In this document: positions 17,741 to 26,356 of the stretch, one piece after another
Layout of the letters: each line of letters begins with the position of its first letter
Numbering within the stretch: position 1 is the first letter of the stretch
Assembly (NCBI GenBank): GCA_017642535.1
Contig: JAGCOW010000005.1
Span: 1-51,696 of the forward strand
DNA length: 51,696 bases
Source: Bacteroidales bacterium
GTDB lineage: Bacteria > Bacteroidota > Bacteroidia > Bacteroidales > UBA1715
Reading direction: 5' to 3'
Notes under the pieces: model-generated
What the model was told of the DNA's origin: nothing
What the model saw: only the letters and a program-made list of their open reading frames with translations
Databases searched by the model: none
Made by a program: the position numbers and the translations under genes

Positions 17741-19069
17741 ATGAAAAAAAGAGCATTTTTAAGATTGGCTTTACAGGCCACATTGTGTTTAACTTCTTTG
17801 AAAGCGAGTTATGCGGATTCGTATGACCCGGAAAAAATCTATCAGAAAGGTGACGAGACGGAAATCACCATCAATGGTGTGGACGTGTCTATTGTGTATC
17901 TAAACGATTCGCCTTCGTCGAATTTTGTTCCTTCAACTCCGTACGACAACAATAATAGTTGGTTGTGGAGTGTTTCGGGGAGTTATAAAGGCGAATGGGT
18001 TCCATTCCATTATGTATTGTTTGACGGTGTGGAAACGGAAGTTCAGTATGCGGGAAATACCTATAAATTGTTACAAGAGATGTGGCCTTCGTCGCCTTCT
18101 CCATCGGTTGCGTCGGCCGATAATTGGGGTTGGGAGTGTCAGGATTGTGCTGGTTCGTCGGTAGGGCAGTGTCGCAATCCGTATTCTACCGATTATTATC
18201 CTATTTCGTTGGCTCAGTTGAACAATGGTGCAGATAACACCACGCCTCCGAATGCCAGCGGAGATGCTGAAACAATAAGCGGTTTGGGTGGCGATTTTGT
18301 CAATATCAATCAGGAGCGTTCTTGTAATACGCCGTTTGCTTTATACAACAATGACTTATATTTCCGTGATGGTTGCGACCCTCATTCTGGTATTGGTTAC
18401 TATGGCGTTTCGGACAATACGAATGTGCCAGCTCCACAAAAGCGACTGTTTGCCGACACCGATACCGACGGTCCTGTATTATATGGTTGGAACGGTGGTG
18501 CTTTAGGCATTCGTCAGAGAAATAACTTGTCGGCAGTCAATGGTCCTCATATTGAAAAGATTGCTTTGCAATGGACGCCGAGCAACGTGTATATTGGTAC
18601 GGAAAAATTGCCTATGTTGTTCACTACGTACAATACAATTTATGTAAAGGGAATCAAAGGGACAAGAACTGGTTTGTACGTTTCGGGAACGGAAAAAACA
18701 AAGGCAATTCAGATTTATGATTTGACAAATGGTGGAAATTCCTTTGTTGTCTATGGGAACGGCGTAGTGAATGCCAAGAAAATCTATACCGAGGAGGTTG
18801 AGGTATTGGCAAACGTGAATGGAAGCCGTTGGCCAGACTATGTGTTCGAGAAAGATTACAAATTGCGTTCATTGCACGAATTGGGACAATATATTTCGGA
18901 AAACAAGCATTTGCCTGATGTCCCTTCTGCGTTGGAAATGGAAGGATCAAAAATCAATTTGGCAGAAGCCAACATGGTTTTGCTGAAAAAAGTAGAGGAA
19001 CTTACCCTATATGTACTTGATTTACAGCAACAAATAGACAAACTAAATCAAAATGAGGAAAGAAAGTAA
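17741..19069 (+). CDS. Secreted protein with C-terminal tail-fibre (S74-like) region
   Basis: 442 residues from the ATG at 17741, which begins a signal sequence (MKKRAFLRLALQATLCLTS...). The middle part is rich in Asn, Gly, Tyr and Trp, with a Cys-containing segment (CQDCAGSSVGQC), and matches no family I recognise. The last 80 residues follow a pattern frequent in Bacteroidota: WPDYVFEKDYKL, LRSLHELGQYISENKHLPDVPSA, then a short coiled coil (MVLLKKVEELTLYVLDLQQQI). This resembles the trimerising, intramolecular-chaperone end of phage tail-fibre/endosialidase-type proteins. It is probably a trimeric extracellular fibre. First gene of an operon with the two genes that follow (gap 1 base). Confidence 0.75.
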   Translation: MKKRAFLRLALQATLCLTSLKASYADSYDPEKIYQKGDETEITINGVDVSIVYLNDSPSSNFVPSTPYDNNNSWLWSVSGSYKGEWVPFHYVLFDGVETEVQYAGNTYKLLQEMWPSSPSPSVASADNWGWECQDCAGSSVGQCRNPYSTDYYPISLAQLNNGADNTTPPNASGDAETISGLGGDFVNINQERSCNTPFALYNNDLYFRDGCDPHSGIGYYGVSDNTNVPAPQKRLFADTDTDGPVLYGWNGGALGIRQRNNLSAVNGPHIEKIALQWTPSNVYIGTEKLPMLFTTYNTIYVKGIKGTRTGLYVSGTEKTKAIQIYDLTNGGNSFVVYGNGVVNAKKIYTEEVEVLANVNGSRWPDYVFEKDYKLRSLHELGQYISENKHLPDVPSALEMEGSKINLAEANMVLLKKVEELTLYVLDLQQQIDKLNQNEERK

Positions 19070-19070
19070 T

Positions 19071-21791
19071 ATGAAGAAGTTTGTCACATTGTTATTGGTT
19101 GTTTCGGCAGTTGCAACCAGTGGATTCGCCCAACGCAACGATGTTTGGGAGAATTATAAAAGCACGGTGAACTCGGTGTTTTCAGAGATTTCACCAGCGA
19201 AAATCACGACGGGTTTGTTGATTGAAAAGGCCATTCCCTATGTTGATTTATCGTACTATAACGGAGAAAAGAATAGCGATACCTGTATGTTTGTGTTGTG
19301 GACGAAGATGTATTCCCAATTTTGTATGGCTCATAGTAATTATGAGGAAATCATCTTCGGCAGAGAGTTTGGAGCAGAAATGCCCCAAACTCCTTATGAA
19401 ATCCCAATTGGAATAGCATTCTTCAAATACAATCAGTTTAAACCAGCGGTTCTTCAACGAGAGAAAGTCGTGCTTGACACGGTAAAAGGAAAATTTCTCG
19501 ATTACACTGGTGTGAACGGAAAAATTTTTGATGAGAAAATAGCGTTTTCGTTTGCTCCGTTTGTTCAAAAAATCAAAACTGGAACATACTCGTTTACATT
19601 GTCCTTGGAAGAATCTTTCGGAAAGGAGCTTGCTGACATTGAAGCTCTGAGCATTGATTTTGGCGATGGATTCGGTTTTCAGCCGATTGGATTTGGGCAA
19701 GCAGTTCAAGTAACGTATGATTGGGTTGGTGAAAAAACTATGACTTTGAAAGCTATTTTCAAAGGAACAGAATACGTTGCATACAGCAAATTCTTCGTGG
19801 AATCGGGAAATGACGGAAACCAACTCAAAAGCTTCTCGTTTGGCACGGAACCGAATGTCGGACCGAAAAGTTTTTACTCAAATGGAATCGAAGCGGAATA
19901 TGCGGTGTATAACCGCTGTGGTTCTGACGGGAAGGTTCGCAAACCATACATTATCGTGTCGGGGTTCGACCCTCAGGATAAGAATCGATTGGTTGACGAG
20001 TCCGACAAGGTGAATCTCTATCGTGTTTCAAACAAAAACGATTATCTGGATCAACTTCGCAACGATGGTTACGACATCATCATCTATCGCTCAAAAAATA
20101 GTACGGAATCCATCATTCCCAACGCACTGAACTTGGTTGATTTCATCAAAAAAATCAATGCTGAAAAATCGAGCGATAATGAGTTGATTATAGCCGGAGC
20201 AAGTATGGGCGGTCTTGTTGTAAGGTATGCATTGACGTATATGGAGCATAACAACATCGACCATCAGACGAAATTGTTCATTTCCGTGGATTCGCCACAG
20301 GAAGGTGCAAATGTGCCGTTGGGAATCCAGTATATGGTGAAATATCTCAACAAAGATATGTTGGATGCCGTTTCCAAGCTGAAATCTGTCGAGAATAACA
20401 TTCTCAACAGCAATGCAGCAAAAGAGATGTTGCTGTACCATCATTCTGCCACAAGTGGCTCTACGGCACAATGTGCAGGGAACAGAACGACATTTCTTGA
20501 CGAGTTGAATAAAATCGGCTATTTCCCGAAACAATGCCGTACTATTGCTCTTTCTATGGGAAGTGGCGTGGGAACCTCGCAAGGATTTTCGGCTGGTGAC
20601 GAACTGTTGCGAAAAGATCCGAAGATTTCGCTCTTGGTTCCCATTGGTGCCCCTGTGGAACGTATCACGTGGGAGTTTTCGGTGAATGCCGTGCCGAACC
20701 AACAAAATGCGACAATATATTATGAGTCGGCAAATCTCAAGACGTGCGTGCGATTGTTGCGGAAAACCTACTGTACCAACGGTGTCACAATTGCGTCGCG
20801 AAAAGAAACGGTCAACAACACGATGGCTATTGACAACGCTCCCGGAAGTATTCAGAATCTTCATAATCTGAAGTCGTTCCACGGACAGGGCTATTTGTTA
20901 GGGAAAGATTATATGGATATTTTGGAGGATTTGGGAGAAATAAGTTACGACGGTCACCCCGATAATTTTATCCCTTCGTATAGTTCGGTGGGGTTGGAAA
21001 ATATCACCAATCCTCACGTGAACATAAAAAATTATTTGAGGTTGAGTTCAAGTTTCGTTCCTGTTACCAACAATATCTTTGTTAAGTCAAAAGATACGAA
21101 TCTGAGCTTGTTCGACGTTATATATATTGAAAACAAAAATCTCGACCATATTTACGACGACAACAAGGTTGGTGTTTTCACGAATGATATGATTACCTTT
21201 ATGAATCAGGAGACGAATCCTCAGGAATTGTTCATAGAAAATTATTCCGCCCACAATGGGCATAGAACGGCGTGGGAATCAAAGGAATCGGTTCACATAG
21301 GTAATAGCGTTGATGAAATAGCATATAACAATGGCGACGTCGTAATAGAATCGGGAGCAAAGGCAACTGTACGGGCCAATAAGAAGATTTTGCTCGAGCC
21401 GGGAACAAAAATTGCCAAAGGCAGTTCGTTTTCTGCAAAAATAGGCACGGAACCCTCTTGTTCCGACAATGAGATGTATTCGCTGAAGAACTACGACGAC
21501 GAGGAGATTCCTGCGGAAACCGCTCCGCAATCGTCAATGATTTCGCTTGTGGAGACCTATTCCGAGCCGGTAATCGTTTATCCGAATCCTGTGACCGACA
21601 ATATGGTGATTTCATCGAACAAGACGGGGAATACCGCCACATTGTTCGATATGCAGGGGAAACAAGTCGTGTCGGTCGTGTTCCAAAAAAACGTTGAACT
21701 GGATTGTAGTGCAATTCCTGCGGGAGTGTATTCATTACAAGTAATTCAAGGGAATGGCAAAGTGATAACAAAACAAATAATAAAACGATAA
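19071..21791 (+). CDS. Secreted alpha/beta-hydrolase (lipase/esterase-like) with T9SS sorting domain
   Basis: 906 residues. The ATG at 19071 begins a signal peptide MKKFVTLLLVVSAVATSGFAQ. The N-terminal third (about 20-260) has no recognised family. An alpha/beta-hydrolase core follows: YIIVSGFDP, then the nucleophile elbow IIAGASMGGLVVRYAL with Ser378 in GxSxG, as in PGAP1/lipase-like esterases. After the core, GDVVIESGAKATVRANKKIL and LEPGTKIAKGSSF form a short beta-repeat block common before sorting domains. The C-terminus (VIVYPNPVTDNMVISS to KQIIKR) is a type A T9SS signal. Substrate unknown; a lipid or an ester-substituted polysaccharide is possible. It overlaps the next gene by one base (TAATG). 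Confidence 0.85.
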   Translation: MKKFVTLLLVVSAVATSGFAQRNDVWENYKSTVNSVFSEISPAKITTGLLIEKAIPYVDLSYYNGEKNSDTCMFVLWTKMYSQFCMAHSNYEEIIFGREFGAEMPQTPYEIPIGIAFFKYNQFKPAVLQREKVVLDTVKGKFLDYTGVNGKIFDEKIAFSFAPFVQKIKTGTYSFTLSLEESFGKELADIEALSIDFGDGFGFQPIGFGQAVQVTYDWVGEKTMTLKAIFKGTEYVAYSKFFVESGNDGNQLKSFSFGTEPNVGPKSFYSNGIEAEYAVYNRCGSDGKVRKPYIIVSGFDPQDKNRLVDESDKVNLYRVSNKNDYLDQLRNDGYDIIIYRSKNSTESIIPNALNLVDFIKKINAEKSSDNELIIAGASMGGLVVRYALTYMEHNNIDHQTKLFISVDSPQEGANVPLGIQYMVKYLNKDMLDAVSKLKSVENNILNSNAAKEMLLYHHSATSGSTAQCAGNRTTFLDELNKIGYFPKQCRTIALSMGSGVGTSQGFSAGDELLRKDPKISLLVPIGAPVERITWEFSVNAVPNQQNATIYYESANLKTCVRLLRKTYCTNGVTIASRKETVNNTMAIDNAPGSIQNLHNLKSFHGQGYLLGKDYMDILEDLGEISYDGHPDNFIPSYSSVGLENITNPHVNIKNYLRLSSSFVPVTNNIFVKSKDTNLSLFDVIYIENKNLDHIYDDNKVGVFTNDMITFMNQETNPQELFIENYSAHNGHRTAWESKESVHIGNSVDEIAYNNGDVVIESGAKATVRANKKILLEPGTKIAKGSSFSAKIGTEPSCSDNEMYSLKNYDDEEIPAETAPQSSMISLVETYSEPVIVYPNPVTDNMVISSNKTGNTATLFDMQGKQVVSVVFQKNVELDCSAIPAGVYSLQVIQGNGKVITKQIIKR

Positions 21792-22549
21792 TGAAAAAGA
21801 TTGTATTCTGGTTTTTACCAATGTTGATGACAGGGTGTTCATCGTTGTATGTTCCCCATATGGCTAATGTGCCACTTTTTGATGAAAAGGGCGAAACGCA
21901 GGTTTCCGCTTCGCTTAGTACGAATAGTGTGCAGGCCTCGGCAGCGTATGCCCTCACCGAGAAATATGCGGTTCAGGTTTCGGGCGGGCTCTCGTATGGT
22001 AATTTCACGGAATACAACGACATTTTTACGAAAAAGAGCGACCATACCGTGGCGAAAGGTGCGACGAACATCGACCTTACCACGTATGGTCGTTATGCAA
22101 ATCGTTATGTAGAAGCGAGTGTCGGGCGGTATAACTTGGTACCTCAGCGAAATGTTATGTTAGAGTTTTTTAGTGGTGTTGCGTTCGGGAATTCTCAAGA
22201 GGATTCCTTTCATAGTGGTTACGGTTTATTTTTCATTCAGTCGAATCTTGGTCAGACGTTTCGCATTATAGAATGGGGTACATCTCTTCGGCTTGCTTAT
22301 GGTGTTCATGATTTTTCTTGGCAAGATACCGCCCACACTACGCTTCATAACGATTTTTCCCTATGCCATATTGAACCAATGGCATTTTGCAGAATAGGCG
22401 GGGAGCACGTTAAATTTGAACCGAAGATAGGCCTCTCTTTGCCGATAGGTTTTTCTGCATACAAAGATTTAGAAGATCGTATTTCTGATACGGATTATTA
22501 TAGAACAACGTTGTTACACTTTTCTCTTGGAGTACATTTTTCATTTTAG
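21791..22549 (+). CDS. Lipoprotein, probably outer-membrane, unknown function
   Basis: 252 residues with lipobox LMTGC (Cys17) after MKKIVFWFLPM. The rest alternates short strands rich in Tyr, Phe, Gly and Ser (QVSASLSTNSVQASAAYALTEKYAVQVSGGLSYG is typical) and ends HFSLGVHFSF with a terminal Phe, suggesting a small beta-barrel-like fold. Third gene of the operon with the fibre-like protein and the esterase, coupled by a one-base overlap, so it may anchor or assist them. No family recognised. Confidence 0.8.
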   Translation: MKKIVFWFLPMLMTGCSSLYVPHMANVPLFDEKGETQVSASLSTNSVQASAAYALTEKYAVQVSGGLSYGNFTEYNDIFTKKSDHTVAKGATNIDLTTYGRYANRYVEASVGRYNLVPQRNVMLEFFSGVAFGNSQEDSFHSGYGLFFIQSNLGQTFRIIEWGTSLRLAYGVHDFSWQDTAHTTLHNDFSLCHIEPMAFCRIGGEHVKFEPKIGLSLPIGFSAYKDLEDRISDTDYYRTTLLHFSLGVHFSF

Positions 22550-22577
22550 TTTCTTTTTGGTTATGTGTTTTGATGAG

Positions 22578-22603
22578 GCGTCACATGGTGTGACGCTTTT
22601 TTT
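22578..22603 (+). terminator. Rho-independent terminator after the secreted operon
   Basis: Stem GCGTCACA / TGTGACGC with loop TGG followed by seven T residues. The stem sequence resembles the inner part of REP copies (CGTCACA...), so it may be a decayed or recruited REP. Confidence 0.85.
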
Positions 22604-22624
22604 GTACCACCAATCAACGTTCTT

Positions 22625-22649
22625 GTAGGGCTGTCGTATTACGGCAGCC
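22625..22649. repeat. REP-like palindrome, type B (GTAGGGCTGTC)
   Basis: GTAGGGCTGTCGT then ATTACGGCAGCC: the same outer GTAG with a different stem, slightly truncated on the right. Confidence 0.75.
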
Positions 22650-22667
22650 GAAACGATGATGGTTCCT

Positions 22668-22695
22668 GTACAGACGTGCCATGGCGCGTCTCTAC
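22668..22695. repeat. REP-like palindrome, type A
   Basis: Arms GTACAGACG and CGTCTCTAC (one arm mismatch) around TGCCATGGCG. It is preceded by CGATGATGGTT, a flank shared with the copies at 24225 and 24312. Confidence 0.85.
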
Positions 22696-22782
22696 CTCTC
22701 CTCCCGTAATGTTTACACCTTTCGTACCTTCGCGATTAATTGCCTCTCCATAAATTTTCCTCTAAATTTTTCCCTTTTCGTG

Positions 22783-22811
22783 TTGCACATATTTTAAAAG
22801 TTGTATATTTG
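22783..22811 (+). promoter_or_regulatory. Promoter (-33/-7) of the secreted protein gene at 22858
   Basis: TTG at 22783-22785, 18 bases, then TATATTTG at 22804-22811 followed by C. The leader of about 40 bases is A/T-rich. Confidence 0.75.
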
Positions 22812-22857
22812 CAAGACTTAATAATTAGTAAATGTTTAATTTTAATTTTTAAAAATT

Positions 22858-24126
22858 ATGAAAAAAGTATTTTTATTTTTAACTGCCACAGTGTTTGGCG
22901 TTGCTGCTATGGCAAATGGTGGTTGGACACACGAAAAATTGTCAGGTGCTCAAACCATTCAACTTCTTTACAATGAATATGGTGATGAAGATAACGGAAG
23001 TGGTGAAATTGCTCACTCATGGCAAGGTGGAAACCAAGGTATCATTAACGACGCAGTTGAAGCATACGATGAAGAAGGTTTTGATAGTTGGCTTTTGGCT
23101 CTAAACCAACAATTCTCTTTAAAAGTAAAAGGAACTTGTTCTGCTACAGGTACTTTCAAAACAGGTATTGTTGATGAACAAGCAGATGCAGGATATTGGT
23201 TTCAAAACTCTGCATTTGCAAGTCCAGAAGTTCCTGTAACAGCAGGAGAAGAATTCGAAGCAACTTTCGTATACACTATTACAGCTTTGGCTTCTAAAAA
23301 TTTTGATGCAGTTACTGTTGACAAACCAGCTTTGATATTTGGATTGGGAATGCCAGATTATGCAGCTGCAACAGCGTACAATGATGGTACAGCTCCATCA
23401 GAAGATGTTTCTGGTGTAAAGAAAGTTGAATTCAACTTTACTGTATTCCAATTTGAATATATGGGTGACTTGAGCCAATATACAAAACCATACGCTATGA
23501 CAAACAATGGTCCAGATGTAGATGGTAAAACAAAATATCAAACTATAATTGATTTAACATACGATCAAAAAGCTACAACTGCAGACTTTTTCAACTTCTC
23601 TATCAAAGGTGTTGCTACTCAAGACATCGCTACTTTGATGGTTGCTCTTTGGGATGGTTCAGCAAAAGCATCTCCAAAACCATATGCAACAAGTTTGTGT
23701 GAAGAAGGTGGTGACGGTATGGCTACTATCAAGGCAAACATTGCAAAAGGTCAATCATTTGAAGTTAAAGGTTCTTTGCCAATAAAACTTGATGTGGCTC
23801 ACGAGGATGAATTCCGTTATCAAGTAGTATTTATGGGTCTTTCTGAATTCGAAGGTGCTCAAATCGTAATGGACCTTAAAGATGCTGACGCTTTCGAAAT
23901 CGGTACAAACAAAGGTTATGGCATCCCACAAGTTGCTGTAGAAGAAATTGCTGCTGAAGATGCTATCGTAAACGGTGTAATCTACTCAGAAGGTGCAATC
24001 GTAATCTACAACCAAGCTGGTCAAAAAGTAGCTGCTGCTTCTCAAGAATTCGCTATCGCTTCTTTGGGTGCAGGTATCTACTTCGCTCAAACTGCTGAAG
24101 GTTCATTCTCTTTCGTAGTAAAATAA
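22858..24126 (+). CDS. Secreted protein of unknown function, probably highly expressed
   Basis: 422 residues with signal peptide MKKVFLFLTATVFGVAAMA. The body has no family I recognise; it alternates acidic and hydrophobic beta-prone stretches and begins its mature part with GGWTHEKLSGAQTIQLLYNEYG. The last 50 residues (VNGVIYSEGAIVIYNQAGQKV to SFSFVVK) look like a short C-terminal sorting-type domain. Codon use differs from most neighbours: a narrow set (GGT, GCT, CCA, ACA, GAA, CAA) dominates, as in abundant proteins. It has a textbook promoter and a strong terminator and is monocistronic. It could be a major surface or extracellular protein. Confidence 0.8.
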   Translation: MKKVFLFLTATVFGVAAMANGGWTHEKLSGAQTIQLLYNEYGDEDNGSGEIAHSWQGGNQGIINDAVEAYDEEGFDSWLLALNQQFSLKVKGTCSATGTFKTGIVDEQADAGYWFQNSAFASPEVPVTAGEEFEATFVYTITALASKNFDAVTVDKPALIFGLGMPDYAAATAYNDGTAPSEDVSGVKKVEFNFTVFQFEYMGDLSQYTKPYAMTNNGPDVDGKTKYQTIIDLTYDQKATTADFFNFSIKGVATQDIATLMVALWDGSAKASPKPYATSLCEEGGDGMATIKANIAKGQSFEVKGSLPIKLDVAHEDEFRYQVVFMGLSEFEGAQIVMDLKDADAFEIGTNKGYGIPQVAVEEIAAEDAIVNGVIYSEGAIVIYNQAGQKVAAASQEFAIASLGAGIYFAQTAEGSFSFVVK

Positions 24127-24152
24127 TTGAAATAACATAATTCAATTATATG

Positions 24153-24184
24153 GAACCCTCGCATTATGCGGGGGTTCTTTTTTT
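24153..24184 (+). terminator. Strong rho-independent terminator
   Basis: GGAACCCTCGC / GCGGGGGTTC stem with loop ATTAT, followed by a run of T (24177-24184), 26 bases after the stop of the gene at 22858. Confidence 0.92.
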
Positions 24185-24224
24185 GTATATATTTGCACAA
24201 CGGATACATCGTGATGATGGTGTT

Positions 24225-24252
24225 GTAGAGACGTAGCGCGCTACGTCTCTAC
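24225..24252. repeat. REP-like palindrome, type A, perfect
   Basis: Arms GTAGAGACG/CGTCTCTAC around TAGCGCGCTA. First of two copies 87 bases apart in the same orientation, both preceded by CGTGATGATGGT. A decayed copy (TGTCACACCGTGGCGTCC, about 24270-24286) lies between them. Confidence 0.92.
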
Positions 24253-24311
24253 ATTGAACGAACCGAAATGTCACACCGTGGCGTCCGTGTAAATAAACCG
24301 TGATGATGGTT

Positions 24312-24339
24312 GTAGAGACGTAGCGCGCTACGTCTCTAC
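24312..24339. repeat. REP-like palindrome, type A, perfect
   Basis: The same 28 bases as at 24225-24252. It ends 17 bases before the map start codon, so it would lie in the map leader. Confidence 0.92.
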
Positions 24340-24356
24340 AAAAAAACAAAATAAAA

Positions 24357-25226
<870 letters not shown>

Positions 25227-25238
25227 ATCCGTGCTGGT

Positions 25239-25266
25239 GTAGAGACGTAGCGCGCTACGTCTCTAC
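25239..25266. repeat. REP-like palindrome, type A, perfect
   Basis: The same 28 bases as at 24225 and 24312, filling most of the 58-base gap between map and mltG. It ends 18 bases before the mltG ATG. Confidence 0.92.
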
Positions 25267-25284
25267 GAAAAAAATAAAATAAAA

Positions 25285-26316
25285 ATGAAAAAATATATAT
25301 TAACAATTTGCATCATTTTTTGTGCCGTCGGTGCATATCTTGCCGTTATAATGTTTGGTGGAAACATCTACAACAATTCTGGTCAAGAAAAAATGTACCA
25401 AACGGTTGCTACAGGTTCATCGGCCGACGATATTGTGTCGGAACTTGTTTTTGGCTGGAAGGTGAAACACCCGCTGGGCTTGCGAATTGTTGCGAAACTC
25501 CTTGATTTGGAACATCACGTTTATCCAGGTTTGTACGAATTGCACGACGGAATGTCGTCGTTCGAGGCAGTGCGTCTGTTCCGTTCGGGAAAACGGCAGA
25601 CGGTGAGACTCACCATACGTTTTGCCCGTCATTATGAGGAAATTCTGCATCTGGCAGACGAAAAACTGGAAGCATCGTACGACGATTTGTTTGCTCTTGC
25701 CAACAATAGGCAGTTTATGGATTCGCTCGGATTCAGTAGTGAAAACACTATTTGTCTGTTTTTACCCGACACCTACGATTTTTATTGGAACACGTCGGCT
25801 CGGCAGTTTTTGGAACGAATGAGCAAGGAATATTCAACGTACTGGAACGAGAGTCGCCGAGCAAAGGCGCGCAACATAGGTCTTTCGCCACAGCAGGTTA
25901 TGACATTGGCATCGATTGTTGACCAGGAAACTCGCCACGATGACGAAAAACCGAAGATTGCGGGCGTGTATATGAACCGTTTGAAAGGTTCTGCCACGGC
26001 AGGCAAACTCCAAGCCGACCCGACTATAAAATTTGCGTTAAACGATTTCGAGATAAAACGTGTTCGCAAAGGACATATTGAGCGAGCAAAAACCTCTCCA
26101 TACAGCACCTACGAGCATCAGGGGCTTCCTCCCAGTCCGATTTGCACTCCTACGAAGAGTGGAATTGAAGCGGTGCTGAACTATTCGCACCATAATTTTT
26201 ATTTCTTTTGTGCCCAACCAAATTATTCGGGCTACAGCGATTTTTCAGCAACGTTTGACCAACATCTGCAAAAAGCTACGGCCTACCAGAAATGGTTGAC
26301 GCAGGAAGGATTTTAA
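25285..26316 (+). CDS. mltG: Endolytic murein transglycosylase MltG
   Basis: Inner-membrane lytic transglycosylase that cuts nascent glycan strands. 343 residues: an N-terminal membrane helix (about 3-25), a LysM-like region, then the YceG domain with LASIVDQETRHDDEKPKIAGVY (catalytic Glu215), LQADPTIKFAL, SPYSTYEHQGLPPSPI and the terminal HNFYFFCAQPNYSGYSDFS. All family landmarks are present. It ends 39 bases before the convergent MORN-repeat gene, with a shortened REP between. Confidence 0.95.
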   Translation: MKKYILTICIIFCAVGAYLAVIMFGGNIYNNSGQEKMYQTVATGSSADDIVSELVFGWKVKHPLGLRIVAKLLDLEHHVYPGLYELHDGMSSFEAVRLFRSGKRQTVRLTIRFARHYEEILHLADEKLEASYDDLFALANNRQFMDSLGFSSENTICLFLPDTYDFYWNTSARQFLERMSKEYSTYWNESRRAKARNIGLSPQQVMTLASIVDQETRHDDEKPKIAGVYMNRLKGSATAGKLQADPTIKFALNDFEIKRVRKGHIERAKTSPYSTYEHQGLPPSPICTPTKSGIEAVLNYSHHNFYFFCAQPNYSGYSDFSATFDQHLQKATAYQKWLTQEGF

Positions 26317-26332
26317 GATACCAGAATCAATT

Positions 26333-26356
26333 GTAGGGACCTCACATTGTCTCTAC
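26333..26356. repeat. REP-like palindrome, shortened
   Basis: GTAGGGAC and GTCTCTAC arms around CTCACATT; some stem bases are lost. Its last base is the first base of the TAG stop (read on the minus strand) of the MORN-repeat gene. Confidence 0.7.

Larger units (their letters stand above)
22550..22857. other. Intergenic region with terminator, two REP palindromes and a promoter
   Basis: 308 bases without a gene: the terminator at 22578-22603, REP copies at 22625-22649 and 22668-22695, and the promoter of the next gene at 22783-22811, each listed separately. Confidence 0.8.

Noticed and set aside
20091..20882. 263-codon open frame antisense to the esterase gene
   Set aside because: It lies wholly within the real hydrolase gene, has no family features, and begins with no promoter or leader.
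22578..22603. Counting the hairpin at 22578 as a full REP copy
   Set aside because: It shares only the inner CGTCACA/TGTGACG part and lacks the GTAG foot; it is listed as a terminator with possible REP origin.
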